Shown here in pieces: positions 53,003 to 61,939 of a stretch of 64,000 bases of DNA; within the stretch, counting starts at the first letter, position 1; the number at the start of each line of letters is the position of its first letter. The notes beneath the pieces were generated by a model, which made no database searches, had not been told where the DNA came from, and saw only the letters and a list, made by a program, of their open reading frames with translations. The stretch covers positions 62,001 through 126,000 of the forward strand of contig NZ_JAKRET010000003.1 of the NCBI RefSeq assembly GCF_022664395.1, read 5' to 3'. Position numbers and translations under genes: made by a program. This DNA comes from Sphingomonas lacusdianchii (lineage in GTDB: Bacteria > Pseudomonadota > Alphaproteobacteria > Sphingomonadales > Sphingomonadaceae).

Positions 53003-53569
53003 ATGAATCAGTCTCAGGTGGCCCAACGATTCCAACCGTACCTATTTAACGGCGAACGGGTCGTCTGGACCGGCCAGCCAAAACAAGGGGTTACTTTAAG
53101 CGGGAAAGATACCTTCCTCATTCCCTTTAGCCTCATGTGGTGCGGTTTTGTAATATTCTGGAATATAGGTGTATGGGGAGGCTTCGGAGGCGAATCGGCG
53201 GCACCGTTATTCTTTCGCTTATGGGGCATACCGTTTCTGCTTATAGGACTATACTTCGTTGTTGGCCGCTTCCTCCACGATGCTTACATCCGTAAAAATA
53301 CATGCTATGCAGTGACTGATAAGCGTATTTTCGTGCTACGTGGAAGTAAGATTACCTCGCTCGATATTAGTCGGCTGCCACGACTTGAGTTGGCAGAGTA
53401 CCGCGATCAGACTGGCACCTTGACCTTCGAAGCTGCTTCCATTGGGCCATGGGGCGGAATGAACGCACTGAATTGGTGGCTTCCGTCGCTTCAAAGCACA
53501 GCCCAGTTTTTCCGCATTGACGGCGCGCGGCGCGTTTACGAGCTGATCCAGAACCAAGTGCGAGTGTAG
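53003..53569 (+). CDS. PH-domain membrane protein, lower-GC gene
   Basis: Protein of 188 residues. Two hydrophobic helices (about 42-60, LMWCGFVIFWNIGVWGG, and 68-90, FFRLWGIPFLLIGLYFVVG) precede a bacterial PH-like domain (CYAVTDKRIFVLRGSKITSL). The gene is about 53% GC at 53041-53100 and 45% at 53101-53160, well below its neighbours, and uses AT-ending codons. Acquisition by transfer is likely. ATG 53003. The flanking gap after it (53570-53751) is also AT-rich and holds no gene. Function unknown. Confidence 0.7.
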   Translation: MNQSQVAQRFQPYLFNGERVVWTGQPKQGVTLSGKDTFLIPFSLMWCGFVIFWNIGVWGGFGGESAAPLFFRLWGIPFLLIGLYFVVGRFLHDAYIRKNTCYAVTDKRIFVLRGSKITSLDISRLPRLELAEYRDQTGTLTFEAASIGPWGGMNALNWWLPSLQSTAQFFRIDGARRVYELIQNQVRV

Positions 53570-53751
53570 ATTTGACGCCGCCCGGCGTCGGCTGGGTCAC
53601 GAGAACGAGTTATTCCAAACTTTCCTACACCCCCCATGCCTGCCAACATCACCGCCATTCCCTGCCAGCCCCCCCGTTCTTCGACACCACCGCCCCACAC
53701 AACGCGCGAACACGCCGCAAGTGTGAACTTAGTGAACTTTGGCCAAAAACC

Positions 53752-54432
53752 TCAATTCTTCAAACCACTTAGCCACTCGCCAATCATCGCCTGCCCCGCG
53801 CGCACCGCCGCCGGTCCCAGCGTCCGGTACTCCTCGGTCAGTTCGCCGCGATGGTTCGGGCAATCGAGATAATCGAGCCAAGCCTCGAACCGCGCATCCT
53901 CGCCCATCTCGGCATGGAATTGCAGCGCCAGCAGGTTGCTCCCCCGCCGAAACCCCTGCCGATAGCGCGCGGTGGTCGCCAGCAACTCGGTCCCTTCGGG
54001 CAGGTCGAACGTGTCGCCATGCCAATGCAGCACCGGCACCCCCGCGACATGGCGCAGCGGCGACTGTTCATCGGCAAGATCGATCGGCGCAAACCCGATC
54101 TCGCACCCGCCGCCGCCCTTGTAGACCTCAGCCCCCAGCGCCGCCGCCATCATCTGCGCGCCCAGACAGATGCCCAGCGTCGGCCGGTCCGCTGCCAGCC
54201 GTCGCGACAGCGCCGCGATCTCGCCCGGGATCCACGGGTGGTCGGCGACGTCATACACTCCCATCGGCCCGCCCATCACGATCAACAGGTCGGGCGCGGT
54301 CAGGTCGGCGGTGGCGAAGGCGGGATCGGTCACGTCGATCCGGTCGATGACGTAGCCCGCCGCCTCCACCGGCGCACGATATCCGGCACAGCCTTCATAG
54401 GGAACGTGGCGAACGATCAACGCGGACTTCAT
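53752..54432 (-). CDS. Class I glutamine amidotransferase-like protein
   Basis: Type 1 amidotransferase domain protein of 226 residues. Catalytic Cys in TLGICLGAQMMAAALG, oxyanion strand VMGGPMGVYD, and His-x-Glu in LQFHAEMGED, completing the triad. A free-standing domain of this kind (GMP synthase-like or YLR126C-like) may act on glutamine or gamma-glutamyl compounds; the partner synthase is not adjacent. The C-terminal part includes helices typical of the free forms. ATG 54432. Confidence 0.87.
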   Translation of the reverse strand: MKSALIVRHVPYEGCAGYRAPVEAAGYVIDRIDVTDPAFATADLTAPDLLIVMGGPMGVYDVADHPWIPGEIAALSRRLAADRPTLGICLGAQMMAAALGAEVYKGGGGCEIGFAPIDLADEQSPLRHVAGVPVLHWHGDTFDLPEGTELLATTARYRQGFRRGSNLLALQFHAEMGEDARFEAWLDYLDCPNHRGELTEEYRTLGPAAVRAGQAMIGEWLSGLKN

Positions 54433-54559
54433 GGGCGCAGTCTATCGCGACGCAGGTTAATGGCACCTGTAATGTTTCTTTGTGTTGCAATGGGACGGGT
54501 TTGGAACCCCGGCGGGGCAAAACCATTGGCGGCCCTGTGTGTACAACAGGAGTAACCCC

Positions 54560-54754
54560 ATGAAAAAGATCGCGACTATCGTCCTCGCCCTCGCCGCCGG
54601 CAGCACGCTGGCCGCCTGTTCGACGCTGCGCGGCGGCGCGATCGGCGCGGCGGGCGGTGCCGGTATTGCCGCCGCGACCGGCGGCAATGTCGAAAAGGGC
54701 GCGGCCGTGGGTGGCGTCGGCGGTGCGGTGGTCGGCACCGTCGCCGACGACTGA
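54560..54754 (+). CDS. Glycine-zipper lipoprotein-like protein
   Basis: Small 64-residue protein with a lipoprotein signal and lipobox (LALAAGSTLAAC), then a Gly/Ala-rich glycine zipper (RGGAIGAAGGAGIAAATGG, AAVGGVGGAVVGTVADD). AGGAG lies 9 nt upstream of ATG 54560. Such proteins sit in the outer or inner membrane, and some are stress-induced or colicin-type pores. No operon neighbour on this strand. Confidence 0.8.
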   Translation: MKKIATIVLALAAGSTLAACSTLRGGAIGAAGGAGIAAATGGNVEKGAAVGGVGGAVVGTVADD

Positions 54755-54788
54755 TCGGGATCGACCCGGGCGGCACGCGCTGTCCCGG

Positions 54789-55244
54789 TCAGTTCTCCAG
54801 CAACCGGACCCGTTGCAGGTCTTTGGGCCGCCCGAACGCCGTCAGCATCGTCATCAGTTCAGCGCGGTCCGGGGTCGGCACGGCAAGACCGCCGACCTCG
54901 ACGAATACCTGCGATCGCGGCCAGACCGGCTGCCAGCCCGCCGCACCGCATAGTTCGAAACCGGCCATGAACTCGACATCGATCCCGCCGACCGGCAGCG
55001 AGGCGTAGAAGGCCGAGCGGAACAGCGCATTGCCCGCCCCGCCCTTGCGCACTAGACCGGGCACGTCCGCGACCAACGGCACGTCACACATCGCCAGCAG
55101 CACGTCGACATCGTCGACTGCGACCGGCTCGGCCGCATGCAGCGCTACTGCGGCGCCCGCAATCACCCACCACGGTTCCTGCGCCCGACGCAACAGGCGA
55201 TCGACCACGGCCAGCGCCGCGACGTGATCGCCCGACAGCCGCAT
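54789..55244 (-). CDS. Nucleotidyltransferase-like protein
   Basis: Protein of 151 residues. WWVIAGAAVALHAAEPVAVDDVDVLL followed by VGGIDVEFMAGF matches the nucleotidyltransferase fold with the two Asp-bearing strands. Such MNT-type proteins can be antitoxins or modifying enzymes of RNA or small molecules. The start (ATG 55244) overlaps the stop of the nitronate monooxygenase gene (TGATG), so it is translated behind it. No HEPN toxin partner is adjacent. Identification is by pattern only. Confidence 0.6.
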   Translation of the reverse strand: MRLSGDHVAALAVVDRLLRRAQEPWWVIAGAAVALHAAEPVAVDDVDVLLAMCDVPLVADVPGLVRKGGAGNALFRSAFYASLPVGGIDVEFMAGFELCGAAGWQPVWPRSQVFVEVGGLAVPTPDRAELMTMLTAFGRPKDLQRVRLLEN

Positions 55245-56650
55245 CAATCGCCGGTCAGGATCCGATCGACCAGCTGTTTCACGCTCGGCACGAACCCGTT
55301 GGAATAGAAGGGATCGCGCTTGAAGTTGTACGCGGCATGCCCTGCGAACATCAGATTCTGGTCGGTCGGCCCGCCATGCGCGATGTCCTGCAACGTCTTC
55401 TGGATGCAGAAGCTGCGCGGATCGGCCAGCCGTCCGGTCGAATTGGTCTCGCTATCGGCCCAGCTCGAAAAGCTGCACTGCGACAGGCAGCCCATGCAGT
55501 CGGCCTGATCCTTGCGGATGATGCCCTTCTCTTCGGGCGTCACGAACACCAGCGTATTGTCGGGCGTCTTCAACGCATCGGTAAAGCCCAGCCCGAACCA
55601 TTCGCGGGCGCGCAGCAGGTCGCCCTGCGTCACCCAGAAATTCTTGCCCTTCACCCCGACGTCGAGCTGGAACACATGATCGCCCGCTTCCTGCGTCGAG
55701 AAGGCGATCTGCCGCTCCGACCGCGCTTCGAGCTGGCGGAGGAACGGGTTGCGGACGGCGGACGAATAGAAGCCGGTCGGGCTGAACCGGTGCAGCAGCA
55801 CCTCGCCCTCCTCGATCTCCATCAGCTTCGCCTTCCACTCCTCGGGGATCGGGCTTTCCTGCGTCAGCAGCGGGCGGGTGCCGAACTGGAACGCGATCTT
55901 GCCGAGCTCGGGATTGTCGATCCAGTCGTTCCAGTCGCGCAGATACCAGACGCCACCGGCCATCACGATCGGCACGTCGTCGGAAATGCCGCCCTCGCGC
56001 ATCGTCGCGCGCAGGTCGCGGACACGCGGATAGGGGTCCTGCGGCTCCAGCGGATTCTCGGCATTCGACAGGCCGTTATGCCCGCCCGCCAGCCACGGGT
56101 CCTCATAGACCACCGCCGCCAGCCATTCCGCCGCCTTCGAATAGGCACGCTTCCACAATGCACGGAACGCCCGGCCCGACGACACAATCGGCAGATAGCT
56201 GACGCCATAGGAGGCAGTAATCTCGGACAGCTTGTACGGCATGCCCGCGCCGCAGGTCACGCCGGAGACGAGTCCCCGCGTCCGCTCGAGCACGCCGTGC
56301 AGGATGCGCTGCGCCCCGCCCATTTCCCACAGGACGTTGATGTTGATCGCGCCCTTGCCGCCGGCGATCTCCCACGCGCGCCGCACCTGCTGCACCGCGC
56401 CCTCGATCGCATATTCGATCAGTTCCTCATGGCGCTCGCGGCGGGTCAGCGCCTTGTACACCTGCGGGATGATCTTGCCCTCGGCATCATAGCTGTCGGC
56501 ATTGACCGCCGAGACGGTGCCGATCCCGCCCGCCGCCGCCCAGGCACCGGCCGAGGCGTGGTTCGTCGCGGCAACGCCCTTGCCCCCTTCGATCAGCGGC
56601 CAGACTTCACGGCCGTTATAGACGATGGGCGACAGACCTTTGAACAACAT
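55244..56650 (-). CDS. Nitronate monooxygenase-family flavoprotein with C-terminal Cys motif
   Basis: FMN-dependent TIM-barrel protein of 468 residues. NPD/nitronate monooxygenase features: GGKGVAATNHASAGAWAAAGG, SGVTCGAGMPYKL, PIVMAGGVWYLRD and FQFGTRPLLTQ. The C-terminal third adds a segment not found in short class I enzymes, with CMGCLSQCSF followed by another Cys in SFCIQKT. This could bind metal or an Fe-S cluster. ATG 56650. Followed by the nucleotidyltransferase-like gene. Reaction on nitronates is a family inference. Confidence 0.82.
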   Translation of the reverse strand: MLFKGLSPIVYNGREVWPLIEGGKGVAATNHASAGAWAAAGGIGTVSAVNADSYDAEGKIIPQVYKALTRRERHEELIEYAIEGAVQQVRRAWEIAGGKGAININVLWEMGGAQRILHGVLERTRGLVSGVTCGAGMPYKLSEITASYGVSYLPIVSSGRAFRALWKRAYSKAAEWLAAVVYEDPWLAGGHNGLSNAENPLEPQDPYPRVRDLRATMREGGISDDVPIVMAGGVWYLRDWNDWIDNPELGKIAFQFGTRPLLTQESPIPEEWKAKLMEIEEGEVLLHRFSPTGFYSSAVRNPFLRQLEARSERQIAFSTQEAGDHVFQLDVGVKGKNFWVTQGDLLRAREWFGLGFTDALKTPDNTLVFVTPEEKGIIRKDQADCMGCLSQCSFSSWADSETNSTGRLADPRSFCIQKTLQDIAHGGPTDQNLMFAGHAAYNFKRDPFYSNGFVPSVKQLVDRILTGD

Positions 56651-56800
56651 GACCTCCAGCGGGAACTTCGGTGCGGGGCGGACTGAACCGACGATCGCAT
56701 CGAAGCGTCATTAATCGCAGCCGACGCCGAACGCGAGCAAATTGCGAGGCCTGCGCGGTGCCGGACCCGCGGGTCGGCATGGAGCGCGGCGATCCTGCCG

Positions 56801-57937
56801 TTACCCCAGCGCCCCTGGCCGCCCGATCGCGCGTTCGTACAGCGCCTTGTAACTGGCGATCATCGTCGCTTCGTCGAACTCGGCATAGGCCTTGGCACGG
56901 TTGCTTTCGCCGACATAATGGCGCGCCGCCGGATCGACCGCCAGCATCTGCAGCCGGTCGCGCAGATGCACTTCCATCCGGTCGATGCCCATATAGGGCC
57001 GGTTCGGCTCGGACACCATCCTGCCGATATCGCCGAGCGGCGGGGCGACGACCGGCAGCCCTGCCGCCATCGCCTCCATCACCGAAATCGGCTGCTGCTC
57101 GCTCTTCGACGACAGCGCGAAGATGTCGAACAGCCCCATGTACCGCCACGCTTCGGGCAGGAAGCCGGGCAGGTGGACGCGGTCGTCGATGCCCATCGCC
57201 TCGGCGGCGTCGAGGATATTCTGCCGCTCCGGCCCCTCGCCGACGATCACCAGCCGCACCTTGACCGAAATGCCGCCGACCGAACGCACCAGCAGCGGCA
57301 GGTCCTTCACCTCGCGCAGCCCGGCGACGCAGCCGATCACGACCTCGCCCGGCTTGCGGCGGAAACCGGGGATCGCCTCGGGGGCGCACCCTTGCGCGAA
57401 GCGCGCGACCGGTACGCCGTTGCCGATCAGGTGCAGCCGGCTATCGGGCTGCTTCCACACCGACCGCGCCACGTCCAGCAGCCGCTCCGACGGCACGACC
57501 AGCGCCTCGGCCGCGCCCAGCGCGAAGCGGCGATACAGGTTGCGTACCGGGTTCAGCCGGGTGGCCTCGTCCTCGTTGAAGCCGTCCTCGTGATGGACAA
57601 TCGGCGGCGCGCCCTTGGCGAACACCCGCCGCGCCATCACCCCGTCGATCGCGCCCCAATTATAGGTCAGCACCAGATCGAAGCGGCGCATATATTTCGC
57701 GATCGCCTCGAACCGCGCGACCGATGGCTTGCCGGTCAGCGGCGGCGGGTTCTGGGCGATCTCGTAGCGGATATGCTTGCCGATCGCCGCCTGCGCCTCG
57801 GTCCGTTCGGGCACGCCCGACACGATCGTGTGGACGGCGTTCGATCCCCATGCGTGCATCAGCCGGATCGCCCGCGCCTCCTTGCCGCCATAGGCGAAGG
57901 AGGAATGGAGGTGCAGGATGCGGACCGGCGCGCTCAC
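56801..57937 (-). CDS. Glycosyltransferase family 4 protein
   Basis: GT-B-fold glycosyltransferase of 378 residues. HSSFAYGGKEARAIRLMHAW near the N-terminus is the acceptor-side loop, and the C-terminal donor-binding region shows ALSSKSEQQPISVMEAMAAGLPVVA with the E-x7-E motif. The start is GTG 57937, which overlaps the stop of the upstream alpha/beta hydrolase gene (GTGA). Sugar and acceptor are unknown. No polysaccharide cluster is visible; a 150-nt gap separates it from the nitronate monooxygenase. Confidence 0.9.
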   Translation of the reverse strand: MSAPVRILHLHSSFAYGGKEARAIRLMHAWGSNAVHTIVSGVPERTEAQAAIGKHIRYEIAQNPPPLTGKPSVARFEAIAKYMRRFDLVLTYNWGAIDGVMARRVFAKGAPPIVHHEDGFNEDEATRLNPVRNLYRRFALGAAEALVVPSERLLDVARSVWKQPDSRLHLIGNGVPVARFAQGCAPEAIPGFRRKPGEVVIGCVAGLREVKDLPLLVRSVGGISVKVRLVIVGEGPERQNILDAAEAMGIDDRVHLPGFLPEAWRYMGLFDIFALSSKSEQQPISVMEAMAAGLPVVAPPLGDIGRMVSEPNRPYMGIDRMEVHLRDRLQMLAVDPAARHYVGESNRAKAYAEFDEATMIASYKALYERAIGRPGALG

Positions 57938-58812
57938 GCCCCCGCCACCCGCGCCAGCAACCGGTCGATCCCCCCCGCCGCCTGCGGTTCGGTCAGGGTC
58001 GGGGCATGGCCGACCTGATCGACCGTCGTCAACTCGGCCGTATCGATACGCGCCGCCATCGCCGCCGCGACCTGCGCGGGCAGGATATCGGACAGTTCGC
58101 CGCGAACGATCGCCACCGGCTTGCCGGCCAGTGCTTCATAGGCGCGCCACATGTCCGGTCCCGCCTCGTTCCCCGGCACGCGGAACGGCTCGGCGATCTT
58201 CATGTCATAGTCGAGGATGATCCGCCCCGCCGAATTCAGCCGGTGCAGCCGCTTGGCCATGTGCAGCCAGTCCTGCACCTCGTACCCCGGATAGACGTCG
58301 CCATTCGCTTCGGCGACAGCACGCGCCGCGTGCATCCAGGTTGGGTGGCTGACCTGCTTGCCGACATAGCCCCGAATGCGCCCCAACCCGACCGGATCGA
58401 GTTCCGGCCCGACATCGTTGAGCATCGCCGCCGCGATCCGGTCGCGATCGGTCGCTGCCAGCAACATGGTCAGGATGCCGCCCAGCGACGTGCCGAACGC
58501 GACGACCTGCGGCAATTCCAGCTGGTTCAGCAGCGCCTCGACATCCTGCAGATAGACCAGCGGGACATAGGTCATCGGATCGCGGGCATAGCCGCTTTCC
58601 CCGCGCCCGCGCATCTCGGGAACGATCAGCCGCCATTGTCCGGCAAGCCGGTCGGCGACATCCTCCCAATCGCGCGCATTGCGGGTCAGCCCGTGCAGGC
58701 ACAGGATCGCCGGCCGGTCGTCCCGCCCCGCATAGTCGCGATAATGCAACCGGAGGCCGTCGTTCGACCACCAATAGCCATCGGTGAAGCGTTGCTTGTC
58801 GGATAGCGCCAT
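57934..58812 (-). CDS. Alpha/beta hydrolase
   Basis: Alpha/beta-fold hydrolase of 292 residues. Oxyanion LCLHGLTRNARDWE, nucleophile FGTSLGGILTMLL, acid in GELSDILP and His in QVGHAPTLTEPQAAGG. The family includes esterases and C-C hydrolases; the substrate is not evident. ATG 58812 is taken; the frame extends upstream through low-complexity sequence overlapping the divergent selO gene. It is coupled to the glycosyltransferase by GTGA overlap. Confidence 0.86.
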   Translation of the reverse strand: MALSDKQRFTDGYWWSNDGLRLHYRDYAGRDDRPAILCLHGLTRNARDWEDVADRLAGQWRLIVPEMRGRGESGYARDPMTYVPLVYLQDVEALLNQLELPQVVAFGTSLGGILTMLLAATDRDRIAAAMLNDVGPELDPVGLGRIRGYVGKQVSHPTWMHAARAVAEANGDVYPGYEVQDWLHMAKRLHRLNSAGRIILDYDMKIAEPFRVPGNEAGPDMWRAYEALAGKPVAIVRGELSDILPAQVAAAMAARIDTAELTTVDQVGHAPTLTEPQAAGGIDRLLARVAGA

Positions 58813-58830
58813 CGCCCCCCATATCGCCGC

Positions 58831-60420
58831 ATGGCCGAAAACCCGCAACCCGCTCGCTATCGCCCCCGCACCGATATTCTGGCGCTGGGCGAACCATTCT
58901 ACGATGCCGTGACGCCGGCGGCCTTTCCCGAACACATCCTGCGGTTCAGGAACGATCGGGCGGCGGCGGAGATCGGGATCGTTCATAGTGAGACGTTACT
59001 GGCCGCCCAGACGTCAGCCGCTCCCCAAACGTCAGCCGCTGCCCAAACGTCATCCGGTCCACAAACGTCACCCCAGCGCAGGCTGGGGTCTCTTTCGGTT
59101 GAAGCGGTGCGGCCTCCGCGGGGAGAACCCAGCCTGCGCTGGGGCGACGCAAGTGGCGAGGACGCCGCGTATCGAGCGGCCGCTTGTGACACCCTGTCGC
59201 TTACCGATCCGCAATGGATCGACCATTTCGGCCGCTTCACGCCCCTGCCCGGCAGCATCCCACAACCGCTCGCGCTGCGCTATCACGGCCATCAGTTCCA
59301 GTCCTACAACCCCGATATCGGCGACGGCCGCGGCTTCCTGTTCGCGCAGGCGACCGACCAGCGCGACCGCCTGCTCGATCTCGGAACCAAGGGGTCGGGA
59401 CAGACCCCGTACAGCCGTTTCGGCGACGGTCGCCTGACGCTGAAGGGCGGCGTGCGCGAAGTGTTGGCGACCGAGATGCTCGAAGCGCTGAACGTCCCCA
59501 CCTCGCGCAGCTTCTCGCTGATCGAGACCGGTGAGGAACTGGTGCGCGGCGACGAACCCTCGCCGACCCGCTCGGCGGTGCTGGTCCGGCTGAACCACAG
59601 CCATGTCCGCATCGGCACCTTCCAGCGGCTCGCCTATGAACGTGACGCGGATGCCATGCACCGGCTGGTCGACTATGTGCTGACCCGCCTGCACGGCCGC
59701 ACGCCGGGCAGCACCGCCGCGATCGAACTGTTCGACGAGGTTGTCGGCCGCGTCGCGACGCTCGCCGCACGCTTCATGGCGGCGGGCTTCGTCCATGGCG
59801 TGCTCAACACCGACAACATCAATGTAACCGGCGAAAGTTTCGATTACGGCCCGTGGCGGTTCGCCCCGACCTGGGACGCGGGCTTCACCGCCGCCTATTT
59901 CGACCATCAGGGCCTCTACGCCTTCGGCCGCCAGCCCGACGCGATGCACTGGAACGTCATGCAACTGGCGGTCGCGCTGCGCACCATTGTCGAGGCACCG
60001 CCGCTGATCGAGGTGCTGGAGACCTTCCCCGAACGCTATGCGGCGGCGGCGGCGGAAGCGATGCTGTGGCGGCTCGGCGTTGCCCCGCGCGATCCGGCCA
60101 CCGATCGCGCGCTGGCAGACGCCGTCACCGCCGCGCTTGCGGCGTCGCAAATGCCGATCGACATTTTCTTCTTCGAAGCATTTGGCGGCTGGCTGCCCGA
60201 GGGCGACGACTGGACCGCATTCGAATCCGTCCGCGCGCTGCTGTCCGAGTATCGCCCGCGCAGCGACCGCAGCCATGCTTACTGGTCCGATGCGGCACCC
60301 TGTTCGATGCTGATCGGCGAAGTCGAGCAAATCTGGGCCGCCATCGCCGAACGCGACGATTGGACGCCGTTCCATGACAAGGTCGCCGCCATCCGCCGCA
60401 TGGGACAGGCCCTTGCCTGA
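58831..60420 (+). CDS. selO: SelO/YdiU pseudokinase-type AMPylator with in-frame repeat insertion
   Basis: Protein adenylyltransferase of the SelO/YdiU family, 529 residues. Family motifs are clear: LALRYHGHQFQSYNPDIGDGRG, LKGGVREVLATEML, HVRIGTFQRLAYER and the active-site GFVHGVLNTDNINV. In sphingomonad relatives the N-terminal FRNDRAAAEIG runs nearly directly into LTDPQWIDHFGRF. Here about 60 extra residues (roughly 50-115) lie between, encoded by an 18-bp tandem repeat and an REP inverted pair (PQRRLGSLSVEAVRPPRGEP). The frame is kept. Whether the enzyme still works is unknown. Confidence 0.88.
   Translation: MAENPQPARYRPRTDILALGEPFYDAVTPAAFPEHILRFRNDRAAAEIGIVHSETLLAAQTSAAPQTSAAAQTSSGPQTSPQRRLGSLSVEAVRPPRGEPSLRWGDASGEDAAYRAAACDTLSLTDPQWIDHFGRFTPLPGSIPQPLALRYHGHQFQSYNPDIGDGRGFLFAQATDQRDRLLDLGTKGSGQTPYSRFGDGRLTLKGGVREVLATEMLEALNVPTSRSFSLIETGEELVRGDEPSPTRSAVLVRLNHSHVRIGTFQRLAYERDADAMHRLVDYVLTRLHGRTPGSTAAIELFDEVVGRVATLAARFMAAGFVHGVLNTDNINVTGESFDYGPWRFAPTWDAGFTAAYFDHQGLYAFGRQPDAMHWNVMQLAVALRTIVEAPPLIEVLETFPERYAAAAAEAMLWRLGVAPRDPATDRALADAVTAALAASQMPIDIFFFEAFGGWLPEGDDWTAFESVRALLSEYRPRSDRSHAYWSDAAPCSMLIGEVEQIWAAIAERDDWTPFHDKVAAIRRMGQALA
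59008..59066 (+). repeat. 18-bp tandem repeat inside selO
   Basis: Three 18-bp units (from 59008, 59026 and 59044), plus the start of a fourth at 59062, each begin with c-a-g/a-acgtca. They translate as QTSAAP, QTSAAA, QTSSGP and QTSP. The shared CAAACGTCA is the same sequence that leads into the REP unit at 59067, so the tandem array seems to have grown from the REP border. Confidence 0.85.
59067..59148 (+). repeat. REP inverted pair inside the selO coding sequence
   Basis: GTCACCCCAGCGCAGGCTGG (from 59067) faces CCCAGCCTGCGCTGGGGCGA (to 59148), the same pair as the intergenic element at 41977-42057. The pair is read through in frame as part of selO (about residues 80-106), with no stop codon. 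This is an intragenic REP insertion. Confidence 0.88.
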
Positions 60421-60506
60421 CCTCGACCGATCGTAGCAGACAACTGGCATCGTCGCGCGATCTGGTCCAAGGATGCGCGCACATCAGGAGGCGGATACGA
60501 CTACGC

Positions 60507-61916
60507 ATGGCCGAACTTGTCTCGACCGAACCCGCAACCGGCGCGACCCTCTGGCGTGCCCCTGTCGGCGATGCTGATACCGAAGTCGCCGCCGCCCGCG
60601 CCGGCTGGGCCGGCTGGGCCTCCCGCTCGCTCGCCTACCGGATCGAGGCGATGCGCCGCTTCGCCAATGTCGTGCGCAGCCGTGCCGAAGCCTTTGCCGA
60701 CGTCATCGCCCGCGAAACCGGCAAGCCGTTGTGGGAAGCGCGGACCGAGGTCGAAACCGTCATCGCCAAGGTCGAAATCTCGATCACTTCCTATGGCGAA
60801 CGGACCAGCCAGCGCCGGCTGGAATCACAGGCAAGCTCGCGCATGGCGCTCCGCCACAAACCGCATGGCGTGCTCGCGGTGCTCGGCCCCTATAATTTTC
60901 CGGCGCATCTGCCCAACGGCCACATCGTCCCGGCGCTGATCGCGGGCAATGCGGTGGTATTCAAACCCTCCGAAAAGACACCGGCCAGCGGCGCGTTCCT
61001 GGTCGATTGCTACCGCGCCGGCGGCGTGCCCGACGATTGCGTAAGGCTGTTGATCGGTGGGCCCGAACAGGGCCGGGCGCTCGCCGGCCATCCCGATATC
61101 GACGGCCTGCTCTTCACCGGATCCGCGCGCACCGGCATCGCGCTCAACCGCCAGTTCGCCGAGACGCCCGAAAAGATCCTCGCGCTGGAAATGGGTGGCA
61201 ACAACCCGATCATCGTCTGGAGCGCGCCCGACCTCTATGCCGCCGCCGTGCTGGTGGTACAGTCGGCCTTCACCTCGGCCGGGCAGCGCTGCACCGCCGC
61301 GCGCCGGCTGATCGTCGAACGACGGCTGGCCGAACCCCTGCTCGCCGAAATCAACCGGCTATGCGAACGGCTGATTATTGCCGAACCCCACGCCGATCCC
61401 GCACCCTTCATGGGCCCGGTCATCGACAACGAGGCCGCCGACCAGCTGACCGAAAGCTTCCTGTCGCTGACCTCGCGCGGCGGGCGTCCGCTGCGCTTCC
61501 TGCAGCGGCTGGTCGAAGGGCGTCCGTTCCTGACCCCCGGCATCATCGACATGTCGGACACCGCCGAGCGCAGCGACATCGAACTGTTCGGACCCGTGCT
61601 GCAAATATTCCGCGTCGACAGTTTCGAAGACGCCATCGCCGAGGCGAACAACACCCGCTACGGCCTGTCTGCGTCGCTGATCTCGTCCGATCCACAACTG
61701 TACGACGGCTTCTGGGCGAATATTCGCGCGGGTATCGTTAACTGGAACCGCCCGACCAACGGCGCATCCTCGGCCGCGCCGTTCGGCGGCATCGGCTGGT
61801 CGGGCAATCATCGCCCCTCCGCCTATTACGCCGCCGACTATTGCGCCTATCCGGTCGTGTCGGCCGAAGCGGAGCAGGCGCGCGCGTCGATCGGCATCGG
61901 GTTGCGCAACCAATAG
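60507..61916 (+). CDS. astD: Succinylglutamate-semialdehyde dehydrogenase
   Basis: Aldehyde dehydrogenase of 469 residues, assigned to AstD of the arginine succinyltransferase pathway. NAD-binding FNFPAHLPNGHIVPALIAGN-type segment (PYNFPAHLPNGHI), Glu in EKILALEMGGNNP, and the nucleophile Cys in FTSAGQRCTAARRL are all present. ATG 60507. No other ast gene is nearby, so the pathway is inferred from sequence similarity alone. 86 nt separate it from selO; a hairpin follows it. Confidence 0.87.
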   Translation: MAELVSTEPATGATLWRAPVGDADTEVAAARAGWAGWASRSLAYRIEAMRRFANVVRSRAEAFADVIARETGKPLWEARTEVETVIAKVEISITSYGERTSQRRLESQASSRMALRHKPHGVLAVLGPYNFPAHLPNGHIVPALIAGNAVVFKPSEKTPASGAFLVDCYRAGGVPDDCVRLLIGGPEQGRALAGHPDIDGLLFTGSARTGIALNRQFAETPEKILALEMGGNNPIIVWSAPDLYAAAVLVVQSAFTSAGQRCTAARRLIVERRLAEPLLAEINRLCERLIIAEPHADPAPFMGPVIDNEAADQLTESFLSLTSRGGRPLRFLQRLVEGRPFLTPGIIDMSDTAERSDIELFGPVLQIFRVDSFEDAIAEANNTRYGLSASLISSDPQLYDGFWANIRAGIVNWNRPTNGASSAAPFGGIGWSGNHRPSAYYAADYCAYPVVSAEAEQARASIGIGLRNQ

Positions 61917-61939
61917 CCTGCTAAACAATCCCTTCCCGT

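Noticed and set aside
59008..59148. Treating the selO insertion as a frameshift or pseudogene
   Set aside because: The frame stays open across the insertion and all downstream SelO motifs follow in the same frame, so an intact, longer gene is the simpler reading.
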